Origin: JAIBBG01 sp031417525
GTDB lineage: Bacteria > Bacteroidota > Bacteroidia > Flavobacteriales_D > Sanyastnellaceae
DNA length: 18,095 bases
Direction of reading: 5' to 3'
Assembly (NCBI GenBank): GCA_031417525.1
Contig: JANOVT010000360.1
Location: forward strand, 1 to 18,095
Shown: piece by piece, positions 1 through 7,635 of the stretch
How positions within the stretch are numbered: position 1 is the first letter of the stretch
Layout: each line of letters starts with the position of its first letter
Notes under the pieces: generated by a model
What the model saw: the letters and a program-made list of their open reading frames with translations, nothing else
What the model was told of the DNA's origin: nothing
Databases searched by the model: none
Position numbers and translations under genes: made by a program

Positions 1-221
1 TGACAATCGGCCTCTGAAGTGCCATAGAATGGATGTGCAATCACTTTATTGGCAATAAGATCAGTATGCACACATCCGGGAACAACAGCAGGCATCCAGG
101 TAGATGCATCAGATTGACGGAATTGCCAGGATAAATTCAGATCTGTGACGGTTGTGGTTTTTTGTGTCAAACTCTGAAGAACAAGATTCATAAAGAAAAT
201 TACAACGAAATATTTTTTCAT
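1..221 (-). CDS. Exported GH2 beta-mannosidase, N-terminal part (cut by window edge)
   Basis: The first 73 codons of a gene that runs off the left edge; I translated it by hand from the ATG at 221. Residues 1-20 look like a Sec signal peptide: MKK, then a hydrophobic stretch to about residue 17, with no lipobox cysteine. After that come W-Q-F-R, then VPGCVHTDLIANKVI and HPFYGT, the pattern that opens the sugar-binding domain of GH2 beta-mannosidases (family knowledge: VPG-x-VH-x-DL-x-x-N, then DPFYG). Such enzymes remove beta-linked mannose from the non-reducing ends of glycans. The ATG overlaps the stop of the glycosyltransferase gene before it by 4 nt (ATGA, 218-221), so it is probably translated in coupling with that gene. 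The catalytic region lies outside the window, so activity cannot be judged. The family call is fairly safe; the exact substrate is not. Confidence 0.8.
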   Translation of the reverse strand, partial: MKKYFVVIFFMNLVLQSLTQKTTTVTDLNLSWQFRQSDASTWMPAVVPGCVHTDLIANKVIAHPFYGTSEADC

Positions 222-1258
222 CTATTGGATTTTATAACCACGTGATTGCCTTTCAAATGTGTCTTGAATAATGTGAAATGAACGATTCCAAAAATATAGC
301 CAATGCCGTATGAAAAATGAATCACCAAAAAAGTGATGAATGTGTAAACAAACAACTTTAATCCACTTCGTCTTGCCAAAAAGAAAGACGTGAGCAGGAT
401 CATAATTCCATAAATGAACATTTCTGCGCAGAGGATCCAACCAAAAATCGACTGATAAAAACTGAGAACCATTAGAATAAAAATACTTAACACCAGACCG
501 GGCGGTGCGAATTGGCGAAGCGTAGCCGGTGTTCCTAACTTCAGATTTACAAGTGGTTTGAATAAGCCATATTGATAAAACATTCTCTTCAATTTAGTCA
601 AATCAGGCCTTGCGAAATATTGAATTTTGAGCGAAGGAATCAAAATGATTTTTCCTCCGTTCTTTTTAATCCGACCGTTGAACTCATCGTCTTGATTACG
701 CGATAAATCGACATCAAAAAATCCAATACGGTTAAACAACTCGCGGTGAAAACAGCCGAATGGTACTGTGTCCACTTCTGTGTCATTCTCTGTACCAAGC
801 CGGTAACTCGCATTGCCAATTCCCACCGGATGTGAAGTTGCCAAAACAATTGCCTTAGCTTCGATGGTTGGAGCTCCGGGTTGTGTAATCCAAATACCAC
901 CCACGTTATCAGCGCCACTTGACACAAGCTTATCAACCAAAACAGAAAAATAGTTGGTGGGGTAAATTGCATGAGCATCCAGGCGAATAATGATTTCACC
1001 CGTGCTCCTTTTTATCGCGCTGTTCAGAGCCTGAGGAACATATCGATCAGGATTAACAATGCACAGAATCTTTGGATATTTCACAGAATAACATTGAATC
1101 AATTCTTTTGTTTTGTCCTCACTTTGTCCATCCGCGAAAATCACTTCTATTTTATTCTGAGGATAATCCTGTGCAAGAATATTTTCAATCAATGGCACGA
1201 TGTATTTTTCCTCGTTATAGCAAGGGATGATGACGGATATGTTTCGTTGAATACTCAT
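218..1258 (-). CDS. Membrane-associated GT2 glycosyltransferase, ExoA-like
   Basis: A 346-residue glycosyltransferase with an N-terminal GT-A domain (about 1-240) and a hydrophobic C-terminal part with roughly three membrane segments (about 255-270, 272-295 and 302-331). Visible motifs are SVIIPCYNEE (8-17), ADGQS (42-46), RLDAHAIYP (92-100) in the place of the metal-binding DxD, and NQDDEFNGRI (188-197), the acceptor-side acidic motif. DAHA plus DDEF is typical of ExoA-type enzymes, which add a sugar to a polyprenyl-linked oligosaccharide at the inner membrane. I chose the ATG at 1258 because it forms a 4-nt ATGA overlap with the stop of the upstream GT4 gene; an in-frame ATG at 1282 would add eight residues and a 28-nt overlap. 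The sugar transferred cannot be read from the sequence. Confidence 0.88.
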   Translation of the reverse strand: MSIQRNISVIIPCYNEEKYIVPLIENILAQDYPQNKIEVIFADGQSEDKTKELIQCYSVKYPKILCIVNPDRYVPQALNSAIKRSTGEIIIRLDAHAIYPTNYFSVLVDKLVSSGADNVGGIWITQPGAPTIEAKAIVLATSHPVGIGNASYRLGTENDTEVDTVPFGCFHRELFNRIGFFDVDLSRNQDDEFNGRIKKNGGKIILIPSLKIQYFARPDLTKLKRMFYQYGLFKPLVNLKLGTPATLRQFAPPGLVLSIFILMVLSFYQSIFGWILCAEMFIYGIMILLTSFFLARRSGLKLFVYTFITFLVIHFSYGIGYIFGIVHFTLFKTHLKGNHVVIKSNR

Positions 1259-2376
1259 AGATCCGTTTGCGTTCGCATCCACTCCGTATCATAAACCTTT
1301 TTTAGCATAATGTTCACGGAAGATTGCCAATTGTATTTCTCAAGCACGAATTCTCTTGCGGCAACACCAAGCGCATTTCTCAGGATAGAATTTTCATAAA
1401 GCAAAATCATCTTATTCTTCAGTTCGTCAACATTTTCTAATTGCACCAATAATCCATTGTTTCCATCTTCAACAATTTCTGCAAGTCCTCCAACATCAGA
1501 AACGATTACTGCTTTACCACATGACATGGCTTCAAGAACCGACACGCCGAAACTCTCACGTCGTGATGGGTTGAGAAAGACATCCATCATCTGATGATAT
1601 TTCGGAACCTCCACATAAACAACTCTCCCTGTAAAGTGAACCAATTCGCGGATACCGAGTTGAATGCACAATTGCTCGTAATCGGACATTTGTGTTCCAC
1701 CACCAACCAGCAATAACCTCATTTCGTTTGATCCACTTTCTTCGGTCAGCTTTTTAAATGTCCGAATCAACAAATCAACGCCGTAAATGTCCTCCATCGA
1801 TTTGATCATCCCGAAAATAAATGAACCGGTTGGAAAAAAATCAGGCTCCAACTTTCCTGGCAAAAAGGCAGTTGTGTCCACTCCGAATGGTGTTACTTTA
1901 ATTTCCTTTCGTGTGAATTCTTGTATCCGCAGCTTCATCACTTCGCTGGTTGATAGAATGATCTCCGCTCTTCTAAAATTGAATCGTAAAATCATTCTAC
2001 CTAAAGCAGAGTTGCCAAAGTCATACACATCACTTCCCCAGGCAGAAATAATGTATGGATGCCTTCCCAACAACGAACCAAGTAGTCCATAACTTGAAGC
2101 ATAGTGAGCGTGAATAATGTGAGGTGAAAAATCCGCAGCGAATTTTTTCAATTGTGGCAGAGCAGACAAATATGCAAACTTACTCAGCAGTGAAGAAGAG
2201 AATCTCTTTCGGTTGACATGATGAATGAAAATTCTCAAATTGGAGACATTATCAAGCTCCTTCGCCGGAATTGAAAGGCTAAAAACCGCAATTTCAAAAT
2301 ACTTTCCATGCAATGCCAGTATCCACTTAGTCAAATGGGAAGATCCGGCATCACCTAGTATCAGTATCCTCTTCAT
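1255..2376 (-). CDS. GT4 family glycosyltransferase
   Basis: A 373-residue GT-B glycosyltransferase of family GT4. The N-terminal acceptor domain contains PHIIHAHYASSYGLLG (85-100) and AWGSDVYDF (112-120), common in Bacteroidota surface-polysaccharide GT4s. The C-terminal donor domain has LLLVGGG (221-227), FTGRV (248-252) and the nucleotide-sugar motif E-x7-E in ESFGVSVLE (274-282), followed by GGLAEIVEDG. Start: a TTG at 2385 would add three residues, but the ATG at 2376 (MKRILILGD) fits the family's N-terminus better. It is the first gene of the left minus-strand unit, behind the divergent region, and its stop overlaps the start of the ExoA-like gene by 4 nt. Donor and acceptor are unknown; a hexose transferase is likely. 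Confidence 0.9.
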   Translation of the reverse strand: MKRILILGDAGSSHLTKWILALHGKYFEIAVFSLSIPAKELDNVSNLRIFIHHVNRKRFSSSLLSKFAYLSALPQLKKFAADFSPHIIHAHYASSYGLLGSLLGRHPYIISAWGSDVYDFGNSALGRMILRFNFRRAEIILSTSEVMKLRIQEFTRKEIKVTPFGVDTTAFLPGKLEPDFFPTGSFIFGMIKSMEDIYGVDLLIRTFKKLTEESGSNEMRLLLVGGGTQMSDYEQLCIQLGIRELVHFTGRVVYVEVPKYHQMMDVFLNPSRRESFGVSVLEAMSCGKAVIVSDVGGLAEIVEDGNNGLLVQLENVDELKNKMILLYENSILRNALGVAAREFVLEKYNWQSSVNIMLKKVYDTEWMRTQTDL

Positions 2377-2489
2377 GGCTGGCAATTTAGGTGCTCAAAG
2401 AATTGAATGGTGCAGTGTAAAAATATTTTCATTGAATATTGCACTCTGAAAAGGTGGAATAATGCGCCGGACGCGCATCTTTGCGAAGG
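2377..2489. promoter_or_regulatory. Divergent promoter region between two GT4 genes
   Basis: The only head-to-head gap in the window, 113 nt and AT-rich in the middle. On the plus strand, TTG at 2403-2405 is followed 18 nt later by TATTTTCA (2424-2431), close to the Bacteroidota promoter form TTG-N19-TAnnTTTG but with the last two bases off. On the minus strand, TATTTTTA (2425-2418) matches all but the last base and sits 42 nt before the ATG at 2376; no matching -33 TTG is seen for it. The two -7 candidates overlap, so the two promoters might compete. This is pattern reading only, with no start-site data. Confidence 0.45.
2462..2478 (+). repeat. Short perfect hairpin in the leader of the plus-strand GT4
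   Basis: ATGCGC and GCGCAT pair perfectly around a 5-nt CGGAC loop, ending 11 nt before the ATG at 2490. It is GC-rich against an AT-rich surround. If the plus-strand promoter call is right, it lies in the 5' untranslated leader and could affect ribosome access. There is no T-run after it, so it is not a terminator. Function is unknown. Confidence 0.4.
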
Positions 2490-3647
2490 ATGAACCGACT
2501 CAAAATCGCATATATCACCGTCACTGAGTCCCGCACCAGACAAGCCTGGTCGGGAACAAATTTTTACCTGAAAAGATCCATTGAAAATCATCTGGGCGAT
2601 GTAGATATCATCGGACCACTTTCTGCTGAGCCATACTGGACGCTATTTGGCGTTCTTAATTTCATCACTCTGAAACTTTTCAATCGAAGATTCAACTATC
2701 GGGATTCAAAATGGATTTCTAAAACTTACGCTCGCAAAATTTTGCCTCAACTGCAAAATAAAAATTACGACCTTATCATCGCACCTGCCGGCACAGCGAC
2801 TATGGCTGAACTTCAGAATTCCATTCCCATCGTTTACATCAATGACCGTTGTATTCCCGGAGCTATTGGCTATCATGAAATTCTAAGCAATCTTTTCGAA
2901 TGGTCGAAACGACATAGCATTCATACGGAAGAAAGAACGGTTGAAAAATCATTACTCACAATCTATTCTTCTTCATGGGCTGCGAACGCTGCGCGCTCAT
3001 CATTCCCTCAGAACAAAAATAAAATTCATGTCATACCCTTTGGTGCCAACTTCGATTCAGCTCCGGAAGCCCCTACTCACCGTCAGATTGATTCGAATCG
3101 AGTCAAATTACTTTTTGTAGGTGTAAAATGGAATGAAAAAGGTGGTGATATCGCATACAACACGTTGGAGTTTCTACAATCGAAAAACATTTCTGCCGAG
3201 CTTGTAGTTTGCGGTTGTATTCCCCCGGAAAAAATTACTCAGAACAAATCTGTGATTGTCGAAGGTTTTCTGAATAAAGAAAATCCAAGTGAATCAGAGC
3301 GACTTCGGAAACATTTCGAAACGGCGGACTTCTTCATTTTGCCAACCAGATTTGAAGCTTATGGACTTGTATTTTGTGAAGCGGCATCCTACGGATTACC
3401 AGTGCTCGCGACCAACACAGGCGGGATTCCCGAAATCGTGGCAGATAACAAAACAGGATTTCTTTTTAGTGAAAAAGACTGTGGTGAAGATTATGGACAT
3501 AGAATCCTTCATCAATTGAATAATCCCGAGGCTCATCTTCAAATGCGCGTTGATGCCCGCAAAAGATTTGAAGAAAAACTCAACTGGGATGCATTTGGTA
3601 TGAGACTTAAACAACTTATTGAATCTTCAATCAACTTTGAAAAGTGA
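2490..3647 (+). CDS. GT4 family glycosyltransferase, the only plus-strand gene
   Basis: A 385-residue GT-B enzyme of family GT4. The N-terminal half is less typical, with IIAPAGTATMAEL (96-108) and IVYINDR (114-120). The C-terminal donor domain is clear: KLLFVGVKWNEKGG (206-219, with the phosphate-contacting Lys), FFILPTRFEAYGLVFCEA (281-298) holding E-x7-E at 289/297, then NTGGIPEIV. Start: a TTG at 2481 is possible, but the ATG at 2490 (MNRLKIAYIT) is the more natural N-terminus. The gene runs against all its neighbours, shares a divergent region with the GT4 at 1255-2376, and overlaps the fusion glycosyltransferase tail-to-tail by 21 nt (3627-3647). Its orientation means separate transcription from the rest of the cluster. 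Substrates are unknown. Confidence 0.9.
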   Translation: MNRLKIAYITVTESRTRQAWSGTNFYLKRSIENHLGDVDIIGPLSAEPYWTLFGVLNFITLKLFNRRFNYRDSKWISKTYARKILPQLQNKNYDLIIAPAGTATMAELQNSIPIVYINDRCIPGAIGYHEILSNLFEWSKRHSIHTEERTVEKSLLTIYSSSWAANAARSSFPQNKNKIHVIPFGANFDSAPEAPTHRQIDSNRVKLLFVGVKWNEKGGDIAYNTLEFLQSKNISAELVVCGCIPPEKITQNKSVIVEGFLNKENPSESERLRKHFETADFFILPTRFEAYGLVFCEAASYGLPVLATNTGGIPEIVADNKTGFLFSEKDCGEDYGHRILHQLNNPEAHLQMRVDARKRFEEKLNWDAFGMRLKQLIESSINFEK

Positions 3648-5591
3648 ACTGTAGGCTTGTTGGAATTTTTCCCAGGAAAAAGACTGTCTTGCAAACTCGT
3701 ATGACTTCCTTTTCATTTGAAATAATTCGTCCGGATGACTTCCGAGATATAAAATAAAGCTTGTGAGTTCCTGGACCACACGATCTGCATCAATGACGGT
3801 CGTAATCTTCACAAAATCACCGGTCAGTCGTTGCGGAATATCACCAACCGGTGTAGCTGCCACGACGAGTCCATTTGACATTGCTTCCATAATCACCAAT
3901 GGAAACCCTTCCCTGTCGCTTGTTACAACCAACAAATCATGTTCACGATACAGCTTTTCAATTTGAGCTTTTTCTTTTACCTGATCATAAAATTTGACAT
4001 TGGAAGGTGCTTCTCGTTCTCCCATTCCAACAACAGAAAAATAAATTTGAGGATCAGATTCACGGACACTTTTCGCAATGCGTAAAAAGATCTCAACGCG
4101 TTTTTCTTCACTATCGCGTCCGACAAAAATAACGCGCAATGGATCTCGCTTGACGGGTTCCTGAAACGATTGGACTGCGTTCGAAATAAATCTGAATTTA
4201 CTTTCTATAGATTTCGGAATGTTGTTGTGAAAGCAAAATTTCGCAAACTCCGACATTGACTTATTAGAAATGAAAATATACTTTTCTATCAAAGGTGAAA
4301 ACTTAAGCCATTTTTTATGAAGCAAATTAGCACCGGGTTGAAAGTGGAACGCATGAATCAAATAATACAGCCTGACGTTAGAATTGAGAATTGGCAGCAA
4401 ATCAAAAAACCACTCATTGTTCGCGCTGAAAATTGTCGTTTGACCCTTTCGTTCAAGTGTCTTCGCCAATTGATGAAGTGTTTTCCTTTTTGTAAAAGGA
4501 TGATTTGCCAGTTCGGGTATGACCAGAACTTTAGCACCGTGCTCAAAACGCTCCAGAAAAAATTGGTTCCTGGAAAAGCCAGTAACAATGACCAGTGCTT
4601 CTTTAAGATTACATGCTTCTAAAATATCTGCGTGTACTTGTTCCGCGCCACCTTCATGGACATAAGTAAAAATAAAGAGCTCCCCGCCTTTCCATTCCGA
4701 CAACAGTTTATAGAATTGCCTGTTCTGAGAAATAAGTTTGTACGGCGAATAGGTAAACAACCTTTTACACGACCGCGCACATGGAAGCAGGATATTATGC
4801 AGAAAATGCCTTGCGAATGTCCTGCACTGTGCAATGAAAGCATGCACTAAAAAACCACTCCATCTAAATCGAATACTCTCGTTCCATAAAAATCTACCAC
4901 GAATCTTCAACAACCTTTTCTCCAGCACATCCTCCACTTTTTTCGAAGCTGTGATACTTGACGGATGAATCCGATAACTCAACAACACTTCATCCAGTTT
5001 CAAAATCCGATATCCACGGTTCAATATCCGCAACCATAAATCCCAATCTTCAGCACCCTTCTGATTATCTCTGTACAGAAATTCTCTTGCAATGTCCATA
5101 CGCATCATCACCGAAGGATGTGCAATACAATTTGTCTTCGACATGACATGACGGATGTCTCGTTCGCTTATCGTTTCTGCATCTGTATTCCAATTACCAG
5201 TGACATCACCGTCTTCATTGATCAATTCGATTCGTGTTGCCAACACTGCGATGTCCGAATTCGTTGACATCAAATCGTATTGCTTTTTGAGTCGATCCGA
5301 ATGCATGATATCATCTGCATCCATTCTGGCAATAAAAGGAGCTTGGCAAATCATCAACGCATGATTGAGTGATTTGGTGATCCCTTGATTCGATTCATTT
5401 GTGATAATGCGAATGCGATCATCATTATAACCGAATATCAGTTCAAGACTATTATCAGTGGAGGCATCATTGATTATAATCAATTCAAAATCACGAAAAG
5501 TCTGATTCAATACACTCTCAATAGCTGCATCTAAATATCGGCCGGCATTGTATACCGGCATCACAATACTAATTTTAGGTGCATTGGTCAT
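3627..5591 (-). CDS. Two-domain GT2-GT4 fusion glycosyltransferase
   Basis: A 654-residue protein with two glycosyltransferase units in one reading frame. Residues about 5-215 are a GT-A (GT2) domain: ISIVMPVYNAG (7-17), IIINDAS (38-44), ARMDADD (88-94) with the DxD, and AEDWDLW (180-186). Residues about 300-654 are a GT-B (GT4) domain: HEGGAEQVH (312-320), FVGRDSEEKR (489-498) and REGFPLVIMEA (560-570) with E-x7-E at 561/569. A basic, partly hydrophobic linker (about 235-295) joins them. Both active-site sets look intact, so it could add two successive sugars to the growing glycan (inference). The start ATG overlaps the fucosyltransferase stop by 4 nt (ATGA). It is the last gene of the middle minus-strand unit, and its 3' end overlaps the opposing GT4. 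The GT2 half resembles the GT2 at 7632-8630. Confidence 0.9.
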   Translation of the reverse strand: MTNAPKISIVMPVYNAGRYLDAAIESVLNQTFRDFELIIINDASTDNSLELIFGYNDDRIRIITNESNQGITKSLNHALMICQAPFIARMDADDIMHSDRLKKQYDLMSTNSDIAVLATRIELINEDGDVTGNWNTDAETISERDIRHVMSKTNCIAHPSVMMRMDIAREFLYRDNQKGAEDWDLWLRILNRGYRILKLDEVLLSYRIHPSSITASKKVEDVLEKRLLKIRGRFLWNESIRFRWSGFLVHAFIAQCRTFARHFLHNILLPCARSCKRLFTYSPYKLISQNRQFYKLLSEWKGGELFIFTYVHEGGAEQVHADILEACNLKEALVIVTGFSRNQFFLERFEHGAKVLVIPELANHPFTKRKTLHQLAKTLERKGQTTIFSANNEWFFDLLPILNSNVRLYYLIHAFHFQPGANLLHKKWLKFSPLIEKYIFISNKSMSEFAKFCFHNNIPKSIESKFRFISNAVQSFQEPVKRDPLRVIFVGRDSEEKRVEIFLRIAKSVRESDPQIYFSVVGMGEREAPSNVKFYDQVKEKAQIEKLYREHDLLVVTSDREGFPLVIMEAMSNGLVVAATPVGDIPQRLTGDFVKITTVIDADRVVQELTSFILYLGSHPDELFQMKRKSYEFARQSFSWEKFQQAYSSLFKVD

Positions 5592-6466
5592 AATCGAATC
5601 CAGCTTTTCGGAATGACATCCTGTGTATTGATAGACCTATCTAAAAACCACCGTTGGGGAGCAATCACCTTTTTGTTTTCATTTGAATTCAACCACGCAC
5701 CCCACCAACTGAAACTGCTATTGGCAATGATGTGGTGTTTACACATCGACATTAGTCGCATGTCATCAGAACTCGCTTTTCCTTTATTGTGATCGATAAA
5801 AGTTGTCGGCGCATTTATCATCAAATTTTCTTGCGCCCAATAAATGTCATCGGAGAAGACAAAAAAAGCAAGATCACTTTCATTCCTTTCGAGATATTCG
5901 ATTCCTCTTTTGTAATATGGAATATCACAAAGGCCATGAAATGACTTGGCGGATTCATTGCTCACATAATCACCTCTTCTGATATGGATGCTGACTGAGT
6001 TACACGACTGAATTTCTTTCGCCAACTCCTGATTCTTGCGAGTCAATGAAGTTGCGAACTGAAAATCCCGGAGCAACTCATGCCTTATATCAGCGAAGTA
6101 CAATTCCGATTGCCAATATCCTATCAGATGAATATTTCCCTTAGAGTCCAAAACTTCAGGATGAAACTCATGACCTTTTTCAGTAATTGTTTTATACTTT
6201 CTGTCTACTGCAAAAAGCTTACTTGCCAGGGATGCCAGTCTGGAACCATTTTTCAGTTGAAACAATCCGATCTGTTCATCCTGAGCAAGAGTTGCTTTCA
6301 ATGTGAAAACATCCAACTCAAATTCACGTGGAGTATGTGATCCCTTCTCGGAGAAAAAAGAACAATCCAAAAATAACTCATCCTGATTTTTGAGTGCGAG
6401 TTTTTTGCCCAGTGCATACTGAAACATTTGATTACCTAATCCACCTATGAGTTTTGTGATGATCAT
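5588..6466 (-). CDS. Alpha-1,2-fucosyltransferase family (GT11)
   Basis: A 292-residue GT11 enzyme. The N-terminus has the family's GGLGNQMFQYA (8-18). The GDP-fucose-binding HIRRGDY is at 161-167, followed by FSDD (204-207) and the C-terminal motif SSFSWWGAWLN (250-260). Length and motif order match bacterial WbsJ/FutC-type proteins, which move L-fucose from GDP-fucose, usually onto the 2-OH of a galactose or similar residue. This is the one gene whose donor sugar can be named with some confidence, so the glycan made here probably carries fucose. No GDP-fucose synthesis genes are in the window. It is joined to both neighbours by ATGA overlaps (6463-6466 and 5588-5591). Linkage and acceptor are inferred from the family only. 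Confidence 0.93.
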   Translation of the reverse strand: MIITKLIGGLGNQMFQYALGKKLALKNQDELFLDCSFFSEKGSHTPREFELDVFTLKATLAQDEQIGLFQLKNGSRLASLASKLFAVDRKYKTITEKGHEFHPEVLDSKGNIHLIGYWQSELYFADIRHELLRDFQFATSLTRKNQELAKEIQSCNSVSIHIRRGDYVSNESAKSFHGLCDIPYYKRGIEYLERNESDLAFFVFSDDIYWAQENLMINAPTTFIDHNKGKASSDDMRLMSMCKHHIIANSSFSWWGAWLNSNENKKVIAPQRWFLDRSINTQDVIPKSWIRL

Positions 6467-7635
6467 TTCCCGGTAGTCAATTTTAGATACAATGATTCAT
6501 ATTGTTTTGCGATCACTTCCCAACTGTATTTTTTTCGCCAGTTGTCAAAAGAAACAACCGACATTTTTTTCCTTTTCTCTGCATGAATGTAAAACTCATT
6601 CAGCTTATTCACTCCATCATGGATATCTACATGACTAAAACCATTTTGATCCCACGTCGTCTTAATGATTTCACCTCCTCCAGTCCATTGCGAAATTTCA
6701 ACAGAATTTCCTACATCGCTACTCAGAAATGGCAAACCCGATGCTGCACACTCGAATAAAACAATAGGCGAACATTCAATATTGGATGGAAATAAAAACA
6801 CATCGGACTGTTGATATGCGGCGACCGTCATTTCTCGGGGAAGAGATTTAAAAATCACCCGCTTTGCTGACAATAAATTTCGCAGTTTTAAAAACAACAT
6901 GAGCGGTCGCTTGCGGTAACGCACCCGATAATTTTCCGACATGTTCCCTATCATCAATAATGTTCCTTTGCGAATAGATGAACGCATAAATATCTCTACA
7001 GCTTCTTGTTGTCCTTTCACTCCCGTATAAGATCCTACGTGAAGCACAACAAAATGATCACCTGGTATTCCTAAGGACTCACGGATGTTTATGCCACCTT
7101 TTACAAGAAACTCATCTTCACCTGCACCATTCGGAATTACGACGATCGAAGCAACATGATTTTCTTTCGCAAAATTGATATCGCGATAATCATAACTCAA
7201 ATACACATTCATATCGTAATTATGAATCCATTCCTTCATCCTTTCAAAATACGCTGCATATTCGTTTCGATAAAAACCCGAATATCCGGTTGGGACAGAA
7301 ACCTTTTTCCCATGAATATCATTCAAGATTGGCAAAGCAATATCAGTAGCCCATTGTTGAGCTGCAAAAAAAGTGACGACATCAAATTTGCTCCCAAGCA
7401 GGAAACGTTCATAAAGATCACGTTCTCCCGTGATTCCATTTACTTCGTTACCACGAATATTAAATTCTTCAATCAACACGCCATGAATTTTTTTCTCCTT
7501 CCGGCCTTCGAGTTTACGTGTCGCAACCGTAACTTCATGTCCCATTTGCACGAGTCGTTCTGACAATTGCCGCACAACCTCCTGCATGCCGCCGACATCA
7601 GGAAAATACGATTCAACACAGTGCAATATCTTCAT
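6463..7635 (-). CDS. GT4 family glycosyltransferase
   Basis: A 390-residue GT-B enzyme. The N-terminus is MKILHCVESYFPDVGGMQE, with the glycine-rich acceptor-side loop usual in GT4. The donor domain shows VVLHVGSYTGVKGQQEAVE (196-214), SDVFLFPSN (277-285) and E-x7-E in ECSPIVLFE (287-295), followed by GLPFLSSDVGN. Residues about 236-256 form a basic then hydrophobic stretch (RYRKRPLMLFLKL) that is unusual and may be a membrane-contact element (inference). Start and stop both lie in 4-nt ATGA overlaps with neighbouring genes, which fixes the start. Donor sugar is unknown. Confidence 0.9.
   Translation of the reverse strand: MKILHCVESYFPDVGGMQEVVRQLSERLVQMGHEVTVATRKLEGRKEKKIHGVLIEEFNIRGNEVNGITGERDLYERFLLGSKFDVVTFFAAQQWATDIALPILNDIHGKKVSVPTGYSGFYRNEYAAYFERMKEWIHNYDMNVYLSYDYRDINFAKENHVASIVVIPNGAGEDEFLVKGGINIRESLGIPGDHFVVLHVGSYTGVKGQQEAVEIFMRSSIRKGTLLMIGNMSENYRVRYRKRPLMLFLKLRNLLSAKRVIFKSLPREMTVAAYQQSDVFLFPSNIECSPIVLFECAASGLPFLSSDVGNSVEISQWTGGGEIIKTTWDQNGFSHVDIHDGVNKLNEFYIHAEKRKKMSVVSFDNWRKKYSWEVIAKQYESLYLKLTTGK

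Noticed and set aside
1259..1282. An eight-residue N-terminal extension of the ExoA-like glycosyltransferase
   Set aside because: The added residues do not look like the family, and the ATG at 1258 gives the same ATGA overlap seen at other junctions. It cannot be fully excluded.
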